Shown piece by piece: positions 1-9,552 of a stretch of 64,000 nucleotides of DNA. Position numbers and translations under genes: made by a program. This stretch comes from Chitinophaga dinghuensis (GTDB lineage Bacteria > Bacteroidota > Bacteroidia > Chitinophagales > Chitinophagaceae): contig NZ_QLMA01000012.1 of NCBI RefSeq assembly GCF_003259435.1, positions 58,289-122,288 of the forward strand. Reading direction: 5' to 3'. The notes under the pieces are model-generated. The model saw nothing but the letters and a program-made list of their open reading frames with translations. It ran no database searches and had not been told where the DNA came from. Each line of letters begins with the position of its first letter. Position 1 is the stretch's first letter.

Positions 1-3000
1 TTCCAGGGTTGGCATATACTTCCTGCCATGCCGGATTCAACAGGTTCTTGGCATATCCTTTCAGCTGTAATCTTTTGGTGAGGTATTGACTGAAAACGAA
101 ATCCAGTACAGGAGCGGGTCTGCTGTACAAATCCGGTTCCCCTGTCAGATTGATTTGGATAAGACGTTCTCCCACTTCATTGAAAGTAAGCGTCAGATCT
201 GTTCTGCTGGCAGGATTGCTGTAATTGAGCCAAACATTCACCGAATAAGGCGCTTGCTCAAACAGCGGACTGTTGGAAGGGGAACGTCTGTCTACAATCC
301 TGGAATCGTTGAGGCGTTCGGTCGATTTTTTGATATCGCTCTGTGCCAGCAACAAGTTGCTACCCAGATTGAAATGTTTCAACGGATGCCACCATCTGCC
401 CAGGTTTTTCACCACTTCCAGCTCTATCCCGTATACGCGTCCTTTGTTAGGGTCGTTCTCAAAACGGATAGAAGGGAATTCCGGGAAACGCGCATCCAGA
501 CCGGAAGAATTAGCACTGTATACTTTCGTCAGCTGATGATCTATTTCTTTATAGAAAGCAGAAGCTGCAATCACCTCTCCTGCAGCAGGAAACCATTCCC
601 AACGAAAATCGTAGTTGGTGGTTTTCTGGTTAACCAGTTTAGGATTCCCAACCACTAATGCAAATTGAAACGGATCAAACTCGAACACATTGGTGATCTC
701 CCGCAGCTCTGGTCTGGCAAGCGTAGTACTATAGCCCAGGCGGAAGTTCATATCCTGCTGAGGATTATAGGTGATGTTGAGTGAATAGTAAGGAGTATAA
801 TCTGTTTTATACACGGAATTCGGCTGTGTAAATACCAGCTTCACTGTCTGCCCGTCTTTGTTAGGAGTGGTCAGACTCGGATCCAGGAAGACGCCTGCCG
901 TATCTACGGCTGCCTGGATATCTGTCAGTTCAAAACGGGTACCGCCGGTTACACGCAGGTTCTTCAGCAAGTGCAGATCCATCATGCCATAGAAGGCGCG
1001 TGTTTCATAAAATCCTTTATAGTTATTCGGCGATTTCTGGGCATTGTACAGGAAACCGCCTATGGTAGGTTGTCCTTCGCCAGTAGCGCCGGAAGGCAGT
1101 TTTATACCAATCTGATCGTAACCAACCAATCTGTCGAGGTTACCATGAACCGTATACAGCGCCAGATTACCGGTAGAAGAAAAGTTAGAACCAGGCAGTG
1201 ATAACACGTTTTCTGTGAAGGTCCTGTCGCGGTGCAGATAGTTCACCCCGGTTTTAAATTCCTGGCGTTGTCCCAGGAGTCGGAATGGGAACGAGAGGTC
1301 TGCTTTATAGTTATAATTTGTTTCATGCAGTTTACGGTAACGACGGCCGTTAGGATCTGCCTGTATGATGCCATAAGGACCATATCCGTTTACATATCCG
1401 GACACCAGCGAATAATACACCGGCGTACCTTCCGGCGAGCCGCCAGTATTGGGTAAGCTACCATTACCGGAATAGCCGCCGCCATTCACAGGCCTGTAAG
1501 CAGCCAGGTTTACAAAACGATAGTCCGGATCATCCTGACTGGACGTAGAAGATGCAAGATTATAACTGAGTCGTGGTGCATATTCCCCTGCGGTAAGACG
1601 ATGTTCTCCCTGCAGGTTAAAAGTATTCAATGTACGATAACTACGACGAAGGGAGTACACAACATTACTCACCGTACCTGGAAGGCCGGTATATTCATAT
1701 GCGCCATACAGGTTGCTGGCTTGCACTTCTGCGCCACGGCTACCCATATACTGCATACTGATTTCGTTGCGTGCATTCACACGATAGGTCAGCCCACCCA
1801 GGAATCCATAATTCAGTGTAGACGTTCCCGTATTTTCTTTATAGGAAATATATTTCCCCAGATTGATATTATTCGGAGTGATATAGTTAGGGATGACGCG
1901 GGTACTGCTTACCTGGTTGTTTCCGGTAAGTACCCCCTGATAGATGCTCCATTGGGTGAGATCGCCGCCCTGGATATCTGTAGAACGCTGGTAATAGTTT
2001 ACGCCAGCAATAACGCCCAGCTTATGTTTCTTAAAAATGGTAAAGCTGTTACCATAGGTCGCAGAATAGATCTGGTTTAATTTTGCGGTCGTGTAACGTG
2101 TGGTCAGCACAGGATCGAAGCCGTGCATGATACCATTGATTCTGTTTACTTCCTGTTTCATGGCAGGATCATTGCCACTGTTGGCAATCATGGATTGTAC
2201 GGAAGAAAAACCGCCAGGATACTGTTTTCCCAGCTGCACGAAATCGTTCGAAAGTCCGGCGTTTTTTACTTTTTGTCCAAAGAAACCGGGATCACTGTTA
2301 TAGAAACTATTTACTTGTCCGCCTAACCCGATATTAGAATTGAACCCTGTCTGCACTGTCACATTAAACGCAGCAGAATCCGGTACTGATCTGGTTTTCA
2401 GCTCAATAATACCGGCAGCGGCGTCAGCAGGTTTATCGGGCGTGTAAGTCTTATAAACGGTGATGTTATCCAGGAGACCTGCAGGCACAAGATCCAGGGG
2501 AATAGCGCTTCTGTCGGGATCGGAAGAAGCGAGGCGTACACCGTTCAACTGACCGATAACGCTGCGGTCTCCGAGTCCGCGTATCGCCACATATTTATCA
2601 TCTGTAATCGTTACGCCGGAAACGCGTTGTAAAGCCTGCGTGGTGGTAATACTCGCTGTTTTTTCGATATTGGCAGCAGAGATACCATCTTGTACAATGG
2701 CTGCTGCACGGCGTTCGGCCAGTACCGCCATTTCGGTATTCGCTTTCCTGCGCGCCTGTACCTGTACCTCATTCAGTTGGGTACGGGAAGGCTTCAGAGA
2801 GATGTTCAAGGTAGTGGTACCAGCCGCCACATGCAATTCCTGCTGCTCATAACCGATATAAGTGATGAGTAAAGTAGCGCCACCATCAGGGATGTTAATG
2901 GTATAATGACCATTGCCATCGGTAATAACACCGCCTTGTTTACCTTTGATGCGCACGCCTACGCCGGGTAGCGGCGTGCCGGTCGATTTATCCACCACAG

Positions 3001-3394
3001 TACCTTTCACTGGCGGTGGCAGATCGCTGGCAGGAATGATGGTGATTTTATTGTCGGCATAAATTTGTGCCGCCATTCCTGATGAGGAAAGGAGATCTTT
3101 CAGGATATCCATCAACAATTCATCCTGTGCGTGTATGCTTACCTGTTTGATCCGGTCTACCTTCTCATCATTGAAGTAAATACGCACACCTGACTTGGTG
3201 GAAATTTGTTCCAATGCCGTTCGCAGGGACTGTCCGTGAATGTCGAGCGACATTCTTATTTTTTCGGCAGACTGTCCTCTGGAAGTGACGCTGGCCATTA
3301 GGTTGGTGACTGTGAGCGACAACACCATTACGTAAAAAGATATACGCATAACCCATTTTAAATAAGCACAGGGTTTCCCCAGGAAAAAATTCAT
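1..3394 (-). CDS. TonB-dependent receptor with STN domain (3' part cut by window edge)
   Basis: Outer-membrane transporter with an N-terminal signalling domain. The minus-strand frame is open from ATG at 3394 to the window edge (about 1131 codons; C-terminus missing). In order I read a long signal peptide (residues 1-40, a second Met at 16), an STN/secretin-like domain (about 48-120), a carboxypeptidase-regulatory-like beta domain (about 128-210), and a plug with RGLGDRSVIGQLNGVRL and the DPDRSAIPLDLVPA stretch. That plug signature is typical of the non-SusC TonB receptors of Bacteroidota. It lies downstream of a FecR and an ECF sigma gene on the same strand, so it is probably the receptor of that signalling cassette. 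The substrate cannot be read from sequence. Confidence 0.9.
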   Translation of the reverse strand, partial: MNFFLGKPCAYLKWVMRISFYVMVLSLTVTNLMASVTSRGQSAEKIRMSLDIHGQSLRTALEQISTKSGVRIYFNDEKVDRIKQVSIHAQDELLMDILKDLLSSSGMAAQIYADNKITIIPASDLPPPVKGTVVDKSTGTPLPGVGVRIKGKQGGVITDGNGHYTINIPDGGATLLITYIGYEQQELHVAAGTTTLNISLKPSRTQLNEVQVQARRKANTEMAVLAERRAAAIVQDGISAANIEKTASITTTQALQRVSGVTITDDKYVAIRGLGDRSVIGQLNGVRLASSDPDRSAIPLDLVPAGLLDNITVYKTYTPDKPADAAAGIIELKTRSVPDSAAFNVTVQTGFNSNIGLGGQVNSFYNSDPGFFGQKVKNAGLSNDFVQLGKQYPGGFSSVQSMIANSGNDPAMKQEVNRINGIMHGFDPVLTTRYTTAKLNQIYSATYGNSFTIFKKHKLGVIAGVNYYQRSTDIQGGDLTQWSIYQGVLTGNNQVSSTRVIPNYITPNNINLGKYISYKENTGTSTLNYGFLGGLTYRVNARNEISMQYMGSRGAEVQASNLYGAYEYTGLPGTVSNVVYSLRRSYRTLNTFNLQGEHRLTAGEYAPRLSYNLASSTSSQDDPDYRFVNLAAYRPVNGGGYSGNGSLPNTGGSPEGTPVYYSLVSGYVNGYGPYGIIQADPNGRRYRKLHETNYNYKADLSFPFRLLGQRQEFKTGVNYLHRDRTFTENVLSLPGSNFSSTGNLALYTVHGNLDRLVGYDQIGIKLPSGATGEGQPTIGGFLYNAQKSPNNYKGFYETRAFYGMMDLHLLKNLRVTGGTRFELTDIQAAVDTAGVFLDPSLTTPNKDGQTVKLVFTQPNSVYKTDYTPYYSLNITYNPQQDMNFRLGYSTTLARPELREITNVFEFDPFQFALVVGNPKLVNQKTTNYDFRWEWFPAAGEVIAASAFYKEIDHQLTKVYSANSSGLDARFPEFPSIRFENDPNKGRVYGIELEVVKNLGRWWHPLKHFNLGSNLLLAQSDIKKSTERLNDSRIVDRRSPSNSPLFEQAPYSVNVWLNYSNPASRTDLTLTFNEVGERLIQINLTGEPDLYSRPAPVLDFVFSQYLTKRLQLKGYAKNLLNPAWQEVYANPG

Positions 3395-3492
3395 ACTTTT
3401 ACCTTGTTAATTAGTTAATCCTTCGGGTGAGTAATTGACAGCGATGGGATGACGCGGTTTCTCAGGCCTGGTGTCATCAGCATCGCGACGAG

Positions 3493-3521
3493 CCGGATAC
3501 GCTTGCGTTATCCGGTTTTTT
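3493..3521 (+). terminator. Hairpin with T-run pointing against the flanking operon
   Basis: CCGGATACGC, two-base loop, GCGTTATCCGG (one bulged A), followed by six T on the plus strand. Both neighbours are transcribed on the minus strand, where no T-run follows the stem. It therefore looks like an intrinsic terminator for a plus-strand (antisense) transcript, or a mRNA-stabilising hairpin between the fecR-like and receptor genes. Confidence 0.45.
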
Positions 3522-3562
3522 CTTATTAAGTAAATCTCTCAGTCATGGCATATATATTTTGG

Positions 3563-4528
3563 TCAGATAATACAAATAGTGCCGTCAGTTTGCTTCTTCT
3601 GACGAAGGCCATAGACCTTGGAAAGGATATGCAATACATCGTTGAGTGATTGATTCCGATCGAAAGTGCCGGAGATCTCCATCGTTGCTTTATGTTTAGA
3701 TTGTAATACCAGCCGCTGGCCATACCTGTTTTCCAGCGATACCAATACTTCGCTAAGCTGGTCTTTTTCAAAAGTGAGTTTTCCTTCCTTCCAGGCTAAG
3801 AGGGAAGCTGCGTGTACACTCCGTACCAACTCCGTACTATCGTTGCCGTTAAATCTAAACTCCTGATTGGCTGTTAACACCGCCAGTCGGGAACTATCCT
3901 GGGTACGGCATACCATTACCTTTCCAGTGGCCACTGTTACGCGGTAAACATTGGGCGCAGGATAAGAACGAATACTGAAAGTGGTACCCAGTACCTGTGT
4001 ACGATAACCATTACTTTCAATCGTAAAGGGATGTGCAGGATCTTGACGAATATCAAAGTAGGCCTCTCCTTGCAGATAAACGGTACGATCCGTTCCAAAC
4101 TGCTCCGGATAACGGAAATGACTATTCGCATTCAGCCAGACGATAGAACTGTCTGTGAGAATGATTTTGGTCAGCTGACCTTTACGGGTATAGACATCAA
4201 TTAATTTTGCTACAGGCGTCCTTTGGGGCATCCTGTTTTTATAGAGTAATCCGCCGGCCGTCACAATAGCCGCTGAAAGTACAGAGGCTGCCAGCTTCCA
4301 CCAGGTACTTCTTTTTACATACAGTTTTTTCACTGCCGGCGTCAGTCCCAATTTATCTGAGATAGCCGTGTACATGCGTTCTCCCAGCTGGACTTTATCC
4401 TCCATGGAATCATCCACTGGCGGCATATGAAGTTCATCAAACCATTGCTGAAGCGCCTTTTCTTCTTCCGGCGTAGCCTGACCGGATAAGTAACTGTCTA
4501 TGCGTTGAATAATATTATCTTCCTGCAT
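3563..4528 (-). CDS. FecR-family anti-sigma factor
   Basis: Inner-membrane anti-sigma factor expected to relay a signal from the STN domain of the receptor to the ECF sigma factor. It has 321 residues, usual for the family. A cytoplasmic N-terminus (1-85) contains the FecR-type start ending near PEEEKALQQWFDELH. One membrane segment lies around residues 86-105 (WWKLAASVLSAAIVTAGG). The periplasmic FecR domain covers roughly 115-225 and a DUF4974-like C-terminal domain 250-318. It starts 94 bases after the sigma gene and ends 168 bases before the receptor start, the standard sigma-FecR-receptor order. Confidence 0.93.
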   Translation of the reverse strand: MQEDNIIQRIDSYLSGQATPEEEKALQQWFDELHMPPVDDSMEDKVQLGERMYTAISDKLGLTPAVKKLYVKRSTWWKLAASVLSAAIVTAGGLLYKNRMPQRTPVAKLIDVYTRKGQLTKIILTDSSIVWLNANSHFRYPEQFGTDRTVYLQGEAYFDIRQDPAHPFTIESNGYRTQVLGTTFSIRSYPAPNVYRVTVATGKVMVCRTQDSSRLAVLTANQEFRFNGNDSTELVRSVHAASLLAWKEGKLTFEKDQLSEVLVSLENRYGQRLVLQSKHKATMEISGTFDRNQSLNDVLHILSKVYGLRQKKQTDGTICII

Positions 4529-4622
4529 ATATTCATGGTGTAACTGCTGTAATAGCGGCAGTTCACATACTATTTACCTTTGCAGGAAAGAAACACCTAC
4601 TGGAGTCTGTATTAAATTAATG

Positions 4623-5222
4623 TTACGGCCTGACGGAAAGAATGATCATAATCATGATATAATCTTTCAGATTACCACGCATGATCCTAATAGCCTTTAC
4701 CAGGTGATTATTCACCGTTTTAGGAGATATATTCAGGGTTTCCGCAATCTGCTGGGTATTCAGTCCGTTTACGCGACTGAGGGTAAACACTTCGCGACAT
4801 TTATCAGGTAACTGATTGATTTGTTGATGTACGATCGCATGCAGTTCATTGAATGCCAGTTGTTCGGAGGTATTATAGGTAATTTCTGGTAGTTCGGCTT
4901 GTTGCAGATATCGTTGATGAATCGCTTGTTTGCGGAATGTTTTGAGAATCAGATTTCGGGAGACACCATACAACCATGCTGCTACCGGCCGCTGAGGGTC
5001 CAGTTCATTTTTTTGCAGCCAGAGTGTCACAAATACTTCCTGGGTAATTTCTTCCGCAGCCTCTTTTGATCCCAACTTATAGAAAGCCAGATCATACTGT
5101 TGCTTCCAATAGCGGTCATAAATTTCCCGGAAAGCAGTTGCGTCTCCTGTTTTCAGCTGGCATATCAGCTCCTTTTCATCAGGAAGGCATCCCATGTCGA
5201 TTCCCATACGGTCAATTTCCAT
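4623..5222 (-). CDS. ECF RNA polymerase sigma factor (Bacteroidota FecI/RpoE type)
   Basis: Extracytoplasmic-function sigma factor, 199 residues. Region 2 (about 28-95) carries DATAFREIYDRYWKQQYDLA and the ITQEVFVTLW helix. Region 4 (about 130-185) has LPDKCREVFTLSRVNGL followed by the helix-turn-helix QQIAETLNISPKTVNNHL. It is first gene of the sigma/FecR/receptor cassette and should direct transcription of the receptor. Three in-frame Met codons lie in the first ten residues. The -7-like box TACTTTTG abuts the first ATG, so a downstream start (Met6 or Met10) is possible. Confidence 0.93.
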   Translation of the reverse strand: MEIDRMGIDMGCLPDEKELICQLKTGDATAFREIYDRYWKQQYDLAFYKLGSKEAAEEITQEVFVTLWLQKNELDPQRPVAAWLYGVSRNLILKTFRKQAIHQRYLQQAELPEITYNTSEQLAFNELHAIVHQQINQLPDKCREVFTLSRVNGLNTQQIAETLNISPKTVNNHLVKAIRIMRGNLKDYIMIMIILSVRP

Positions 5223-5223
5223 T

Positions 5224-5231
5224 CAAAAGTA
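5224..5231 (-). promoter_or_regulatory. Possible -7 element before the ECF sigma gene
   Basis: The minus strand reads TACTTTTG, fitting the Bacteroidota -7 consensus TAnnTTTG, directly upstream of the first ATG. No -33 TTTG is visible at the usual distance. If used, the transcript would start inside the first codons, favouring an internal start codon. Confidence 0.3.
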
Positions 5232-5366
5232 AACAGCACCGGGATGATTTGCAGATGAAATAATTGTTAATAGATCGGAAGACGAATAGTCATCTAACCA
5301 AAACCAGCTCTTTACTACATGATAAATTGGTGGGGCATTTTGGCCGCCATCTCCCAAAGGATAAAA

Positions 5367-5394
5367 AAATACCCCATGCATCCATGGGGTATTT
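5367..5394 (-). terminator. Intrinsic terminator after the 5403-6854 gene
   Basis: Perfect 12-base arms AAATACCCCATG and CATGGGGTATTT around a CATC loop. On the minus strand the stem runs into a stretch of T, nine bases after the stop codon of the gene ending at 5403. Confidence 0.85.
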
Positions 5395-5402
5395 AAAATT
5401 TG

Positions 5403-6854
5403 TTAGTACAATTTTCCAGCGAGCGGAACACCAATGCTTATTCCCACTACAAACCTATCTACACTGGAGGATAGCTTACCAAAAATATCATTCCATTTGG
5501 CACTCACTTCAAAACTTGCTTTGGTATCTTCATCTTTCCCTTTTAAATTGAATGGGATACCTACCTTAATATTGCTCGGCCCATCATGCTGTAGATATTG
5601 GTCAATTTGCAAACTTAGCCCCAGTGACTTCTTGAATACGAGAAACGCTACTCCCTGCGTACTGATATATGGTGATAAATACCGTTTATAATTTCCAACA
5701 TAAACCTTGTCAGGATCTTTACTAGACAAGGTTACTGTAGTATCAGGATTTATACTGATAATATTATAGCTTGCTCTATTATAGGTATCCAAATCAGATG
5801 TAAGAATATTATTCTGATTATTTAAACCCACAGTACCATTTAATACCCAACGCGACTTCCTCTTTTCCCTATAGTAGGAGTATAAGATAGAGAGCTGCAT
5901 GTTCCACAATTTCTCCTCTTTCAATTCACTTTTAATCTCCTGAGTAACTGTATATTTCATGCTTGTAACAGGGATATAGGCAATAAAGCTGAAATAATGT
6001 CCGGAAAAGACATTATATACTTCCTCCTCTTCTATTATATCAGCTTCTTTTTTGTAGAAGTCCGACAAGACATCCGCATATTTTTCTTCGTAGAAGGTTT
6101 CCTTCTTTTTATTCATCCAGGCCAACTCTAATGGAGATGGTCTCAACTTGTCCCAGGCAGACATAGTTTTATCAAAGTCGGCAGAATCTTGCCGCAGTTG
6201 CTCCAGTACCTGCATTTTCACTTCTTCTCTTAATAATCTGGCAATCAGGGCCGCTGGTACCGTATCCTTTTTAAGTACTTGCTGTTGAGCAGAATCTGCC
6301 AGATATTGTACACTGCGTTTACCTGTAGAATACTTGATACTAGCTTTTCCAAAAATGGTAAACTTACCGGAAACCCCAATATTAGGCGACCATTTATCTC
6401 CCTTTGTAAACAAGGTAGCAAAACCATCTGTCGCATCCGCCTGAATGCCTGTAGTAAGCAGTGATTTGATACGATCTCTTCTCTTTGATGGATCTTTTCC
6501 CCAATTTATACCAAGGAATAGTCGTCCATCAACGGGGTCTAAGATAAAATAAGTCTTATTCAAAGAAAGATCCGCAGTTCCGGTAAGATAGCTGTTAAAT
6601 TTTCTGGCAGCCAAAACATTTAATCCTACCGGGGTCATAAGGTATTGTACGGGTTGTTGCGTGTTCTTTTTTCTCTCAAAATTCCTTCTCGTTTGATCCG
6701 CTTCTGCTAATTTCAACCGATCTTCCATCACGCTGATGGAATCCAACGCCGGATTAAGATTGCAACAATACGGAACCTCTTCTTTAACATTTTGTGCGAG
6801 TACAGTACCGGCAGCCAACAATGCCAGCACACTAAAAATCAGGGACAATCTCAT
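5403..6854 (-). CDS. Secreted protein of unknown function, probable outer-membrane barrel
   Basis: I do not recognise the family. The 483 residues begin with a clear signal peptide ending at AGTVLAQ. The second half shows alternating hydrophobic/polar strands with aromatic girdle residues (for example FEVSAKWNDIFGKLSSSVDR) and ends GIPLAGKLY-like (GVPLAGKLY), consistent with a beta-barrel closing strand. The middle (about 195-270) is charged and probably helical (EEVKMQVLEQLRQDSADFDK). It stands alone with its own terminator; the next gene on the same strand starts 198 bases upstream of it. Outer-membrane placement is inference. Confidence 0.8.
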   Translation of the reverse strand: MRLSLIFSVLALLAAGTVLAQNVKEEVPYCCNLNPALDSISVMEDRLKLAEADQTRRNFERKKNTQQPVQYLMTPVGLNVLAARKFNSYLTGTADLSLNKTYFILDPVDGRLFLGINWGKDPSKRRDRIKSLLTTGIQADATDGFATLFTKGDKWSPNIGVSGKFTIFGKASIKYSTGKRSVQYLADSAQQQVLKKDTVPAALIARLLREEVKMQVLEQLRQDSADFDKTMSAWDKLRPSPLELAWMNKKKETFYEEKYADVLSDFYKKEADIIEEEEVYNVFSGHYFSFIAYIPVTSMKYTVTQEIKSELKEEKLWNMQLSILYSYYREKRKSRWVLNGTVGLNNQNNILTSDLDTYNRASYNIISINPDTTVTLSSKDPDKVYVGNYKRYLSPYISTQGVAFLVFKKSLGLSLQIDQYLQHDGPSNIKVGIPFNLKGKDEDTKASFEVSAKWNDIFGKLSSSVDRFVVGISIGVPLAGKLY

Positions 6855-7015
6855 CGACAGTACAATATTTTGGGGTGGTTGATAATTTGCCGAAGATAAT
6901 TAATTCCGATAAAAAAATCACGGAATAGAGGCGAAGATGGAGGGAAACAATGAGGTCAGGTGCAGCATGCATCTCCCGCTAACCGGCATGCATACACGAA
7001 AGATATTGGGGGAAA

Positions 7016-7045
7016 TGCGCTTGCCCCAGCAACAGGGCAAGCGCA
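7016..7045 (-). terminator. Hairpin after the transglutaminase-like gene
   Basis: Perfect 11-base arms TGCGCTTGCCC and GGGCAAGCGCA with an eight-base loop. It lies just past the stop at 7053. On the minus strand only three T follow, so it is a strong hairpin but a weak intrinsic terminator. Confidence 0.6.
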
Positions 7046-7052
7046 CAAAATC

Positions 7053-8168
7053 TTACGGCTTCGCCCAGAAAACATCTGGGTTATTCGTGATGTTAGTATT
7101 AAATGACACCCCTCCATTTGCTGAAGTATCGCCCTTCTGATTCAATCCATCCAATGGTACCAACTGAATATAGTTTAGTTTTTTGCCCGGTATTCTTGTT
7201 TCCATATCATAACCGCTACCTACCAGACATTCTATGCGATAGAGATTCTTCGCCATATACTTTTCCAGGTAATTTTCCTTTGTTTGCGACACTTTCCTAT
7301 TCCAGTTAGCATCCGGATTCAGGATCAATGGTTTATTATTCACGAGGCGCTCTCTTACTTCCTGTACGCTTAACAACTCCCCTTTTTCATTCATCACATA
7401 GGCGCCGAAAGTAGGGTCCATCCAAAGCCATTTTTTCAGATCCTCTGAATATACCATGTTAATTACATGACAATCATCGAACTGGATTTCTTTAGGCATG
7501 CAGGTAATAAACCTGGATTTAAAGCCCATCGCCAGATAACATTCATTTAAAACGGTGGCCATCATCCTGCAGTTCACCCCTCTTTTTTCATTATGGCAAA
7601 CCGCAATGATATCTAAAGCATTTCTCAGCTTAGGATTATCACTGCCTCCATCATGCCGGATCTCATTATGCACCCACTGCAACAGGTTAATCATTTTGGA
7701 TACCTCCGTTCCCTCGCCCGCAATGGAATCCAGGTTCATCTCCTGACGGATACGTTTCAAGGTCGGGTCTTCGGAAGACAAATAAGTAAATGCAGGTTGT
7801 ACCCGCTGGTCTTTTGTGTCATAAGCCTTGGCAGCCTTCAACATTTCCAGCCGACTCGGTTGATACTGTATCCTTGTCAGGGCAGAATCTTTCCCATTCA
7901 AGAGGATGACAAAATCGGAAGCAGTACCAGGTTTAACCCGAATAGTAATGGAATCTATATCGGTCAGGAAAGTCACTGCTTTCCCTGCCGTTTTATAGAC
8001 ATCCGGCTTCGCCTTTGGCTCAACTGTCCAATTGTCGTTGGTAATTTTACCGTCCACTTTAATTTTTACTTTTTCTGAATTCGCCTTGATAACGGGAATA
8101 CGATTCTGGCCGAAAAGGGTACAAGAAAACAACAATCCTGTAAATAATAGTATAGGTTTCAAATGCAT
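7053..8168 (-). CDS. Secreted transglutaminase-like protein
   Basis: A 371-residue exported protein with a signal peptide (1-20, ending FSCTLFGQ) and a transglutaminase-like cysteine protease fold in the second half. The likely catalytic triad is Cys200 in RGVNCRMMATVLNECYLAMG, His234 in DDCHVINMVY and Asp251 in WLWMDPTFGAYV, in the order and spacing of the Transglut_core family. The N-terminal 70-130 region is a beta-rich domain of unknown role. It could act as a peptidase or amide-bond-forming enzyme on cell-surface proteins; the substrate is unknown. Confidence 0.85.
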   Translation of the reverse strand: MHLKPILLFTGLLFSCTLFGQNRIPVIKANSEKVKIKVDGKITNDNWTVEPKAKPDVYKTAGKAVTFLTDIDSITIRVKPGTASDFVILLNGKDSALTRIQYQPSRLEMLKAAKAYDTKDQRVQPAFTYLSSEDPTLKRIRQEMNLDSIAGEGTEVSKMINLLQWVHNEIRHDGGSDNPKLRNALDIIAVCHNEKRGVNCRMMATVLNECYLAMGFKSRFITCMPKEIQFDDCHVINMVYSEDLKKWLWMDPTFGAYVMNEKGELLSVQEVRERLVNNKPLILNPDANWNRKVSQTKENYLEKYMAKNLYRIECLVGSGYDMETRIPGKKLNYIQLVPLDGLNQKGDTSANGGVSFNTNITNNPDVFWAKP

Positions 8169-8280
8169 AAGGTGGATATTTGATTAAAGACGAATCAGTT
8201 GACATAAAGTTGCAAGCGTATGCTAAATATTTTTATGGAGACACGTATCTCACCAACCGCCATTTCCCCACCAAAAAACA

Positions 8281-8315
8281 ATTCAACAGACTCATTGAAT
8301 AGTTTTCTACCTTTG
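8281..8315 (+). promoter_or_regulatory. Operator and promoter of the ArsR-rhodanese gene
   Basis: Inverted repeat ATTCAA (8281-8286), eight-base spacer, TTGAAT (8295-8300), then the -7 element TACCTTTG at 8308-8315, 31 bases before the ATG. The same ATTCAA-N8-TTGAAT dyad, followed by the shared AGTTTT, occurs at 11899-11918 before the MFS gene. ArsR proteins commonly bind such dyads, so autoregulation is likely. Confidence 0.7.
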
Positions 8316-8346
8316 TAACAGGTCAGTCTAATCCAAAGAAATTGCT

Positions 8347-9015
8347 ATGAATAAACGAGATTTTAAGGATAAAGTGTATGGCGCATTATCCAGGGTAACG
8401 AAAGCGTTGAGTAATCCGCATCGCCTGGAGATCATAGACTTACTGGCGCAAGGGCCTTTTTCTGTAGAGGAAATCGCTAATAATACGGGCATGTCTGTCG
8501 CCAATGCTTCCCAGCATTTACAAACATTGAAACAGGCGAGATTGGTAAGAATTACCCGGAATGGCAACTTTATTCATTATAGTTTGGCTGGTGAAAACGT
8601 ATTTCATGCCTGGGCGGCCCTTCGGGAATTAGGGATGGAATACAATACGGATGTAGAAAAAGTAGTCACTGATTTCAGAAAAGGTCATGGAGAAATAGCG
8701 GCAGTAGATGCCAGCGCGCTCGCCAGAATGCTGGAGAAAAATGAGGTCATCCTGCTGGATGTAAGACCTGAAGAAGAATATCGCCGGGGACATATTCACC
8801 GGGCCATATCTGCTCCTGTAGAGAAACTACAGGAACAATTGAAGCACTTGTCGAAAGATAAAATGATCGTTGCTTATTGCCGCGGACCTTTCTGTGTATA
8901 TGCTGATGAGGCGGTGGCGCTACTTAAAAAGAAAGGTTTCCATGCGATGCGCATGAATGAAGGTTACCCCGACTGGGCACTGCGTGGCCTTCCCATTGAA
9001 CATACTACGATGTAG
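8347..9015 (+). CDS. ArsR-family regulator fused to a rhodanese domain
   Basis: Single-chain fusion of 222 residues. Residues 1-90 form an ArsR winged helix: SNPHRLEIIDLLAQGPFSVE, recognition helix MSVANASQHLQTLKQARLV, wing RNGNFIHYSL. Residues about 115-218 form a rhodanese domain with LLDVRPEEEYRRGHIHRA and active-site loop AYCRGPFCVYADEA, where Cys178 is the expected persulfide-carrying residue; a second Cys (183) sits in the same loop. The fusion suggests a DNA-binding response to reactive sulfur or a thiol-reactive compound. The ligand is not shown by sequence. Its operator is repeated before the MFS gene at 11982. Confidence 0.92.
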   Translation: MNKRDFKDKVYGALSRVTKALSNPHRLEIIDLLAQGPFSVEEIANNTGMSVANASQHLQTLKQARLVRITRNGNFIHYSLAGENVFHAWAALRELGMEYNTDVEKVVTDFRKGHGEIAAVDASALARMLEKNEVILLDVRPEEEYRRGHIHRAISAPVEKLQEQLKHLSKDKMIVAYCRGPFCVYADEAVALLKKKGFHAMRMNEGYPDWALRGLPIEHTTM

Positions 9016-9092
9016 ATACAACGTACATGCATACACTAATATATCACCAACTAATTATTTATAAATAATTAACAAATAACTATTTATCATCA

Positions 9093-9183
9093 ATGTAGTT
9101 TTTTTGTAGCGTTTTTTTTTCCATTTGTAGATGTCTTGTAGTATCTACTTTTTTCCAGCTGAAGGGCCGGCGATCTAATTTTG
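9093..9183 (+). promoter_or_regulatory. Two direct-repeat operators and promoter of the DUF4870-like gene
   Basis: Two copies of a repeat with 11-base period: ATGTAG-N5-TTGTAG (9093-9109) and TTGTAG-N5-TTGTAG (9125-9141). The -7 element TAATTTTG lies at 9176-9183, exactly 34 bases after the second repeat, 33 bases before the ATG. The position suits an activator. The same architecture precedes a probable small RNA at 11636 and the LuxR-type gene. Confidence 0.65.
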
Positions 9184-9216
9184 CCGGAAATCATTCTTAA
9201 ACAAAAAACCTCAGCT

Positions 9217-9552
9217 ATGAAAACAAATCAATGGGCTATGATCGCTTACATCACTATTATCGGATGGGTGGTAGCATTTGTGAAAAGTAAAGAAAACAGA
9301 AACAGTCTGGTGAACTACCACCTGGAGCAGGCACTCGGATTGGCTATTGCCAGTATAGTTTGGGGTATTGCTTTGAGCATTGTGATTGCTGTATTACCAG
9401 CTGCCCTGACCAGCATACTATCCATTGCAGGATTCCTGCCGATAATCTTTATGGTATTTGGTATCATCAACGCCAATAACAGCGTACAGAAACCTATTCC
9501 GGTAATTGGTAAATTCTTCCAGAACAAATTTGCTTTCTTACAGGAAGCATAA
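9217..9552 (+). CDS. Small DUF4870-like membrane protein
   Basis: 111 residues from the ATG at 9217 (MKTNQWAMIAYITIIGWVV). An in-frame TTG 36 bases earlier falls on the -7 element and is not a sensible start. Three or four hydrophobic segments with the conserved SLVNYHLEQALGL stretch (family: hydrophobic helix, then an FxxxHxxQA-like motif) and the C-terminal KPIPVIGKFFQNKF resemble DUF4870/Tic20-like proteins. Function is unknown. It is monocistronic, closed by a strong terminator, and its promoter carries the same operators as the LuxR-type regulator encoded convergently next to it. Confidence 0.85.
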   Translation: MKTNQWAMIAYITIIGWVVAFVKSKENRNSLVNYHLEQALGLAIASIVWGIALSIVIAVLPAALTSILSIAGFLPIIFMVFGIINANNSVQKPIPVIGKFFQNKFAFLQEA

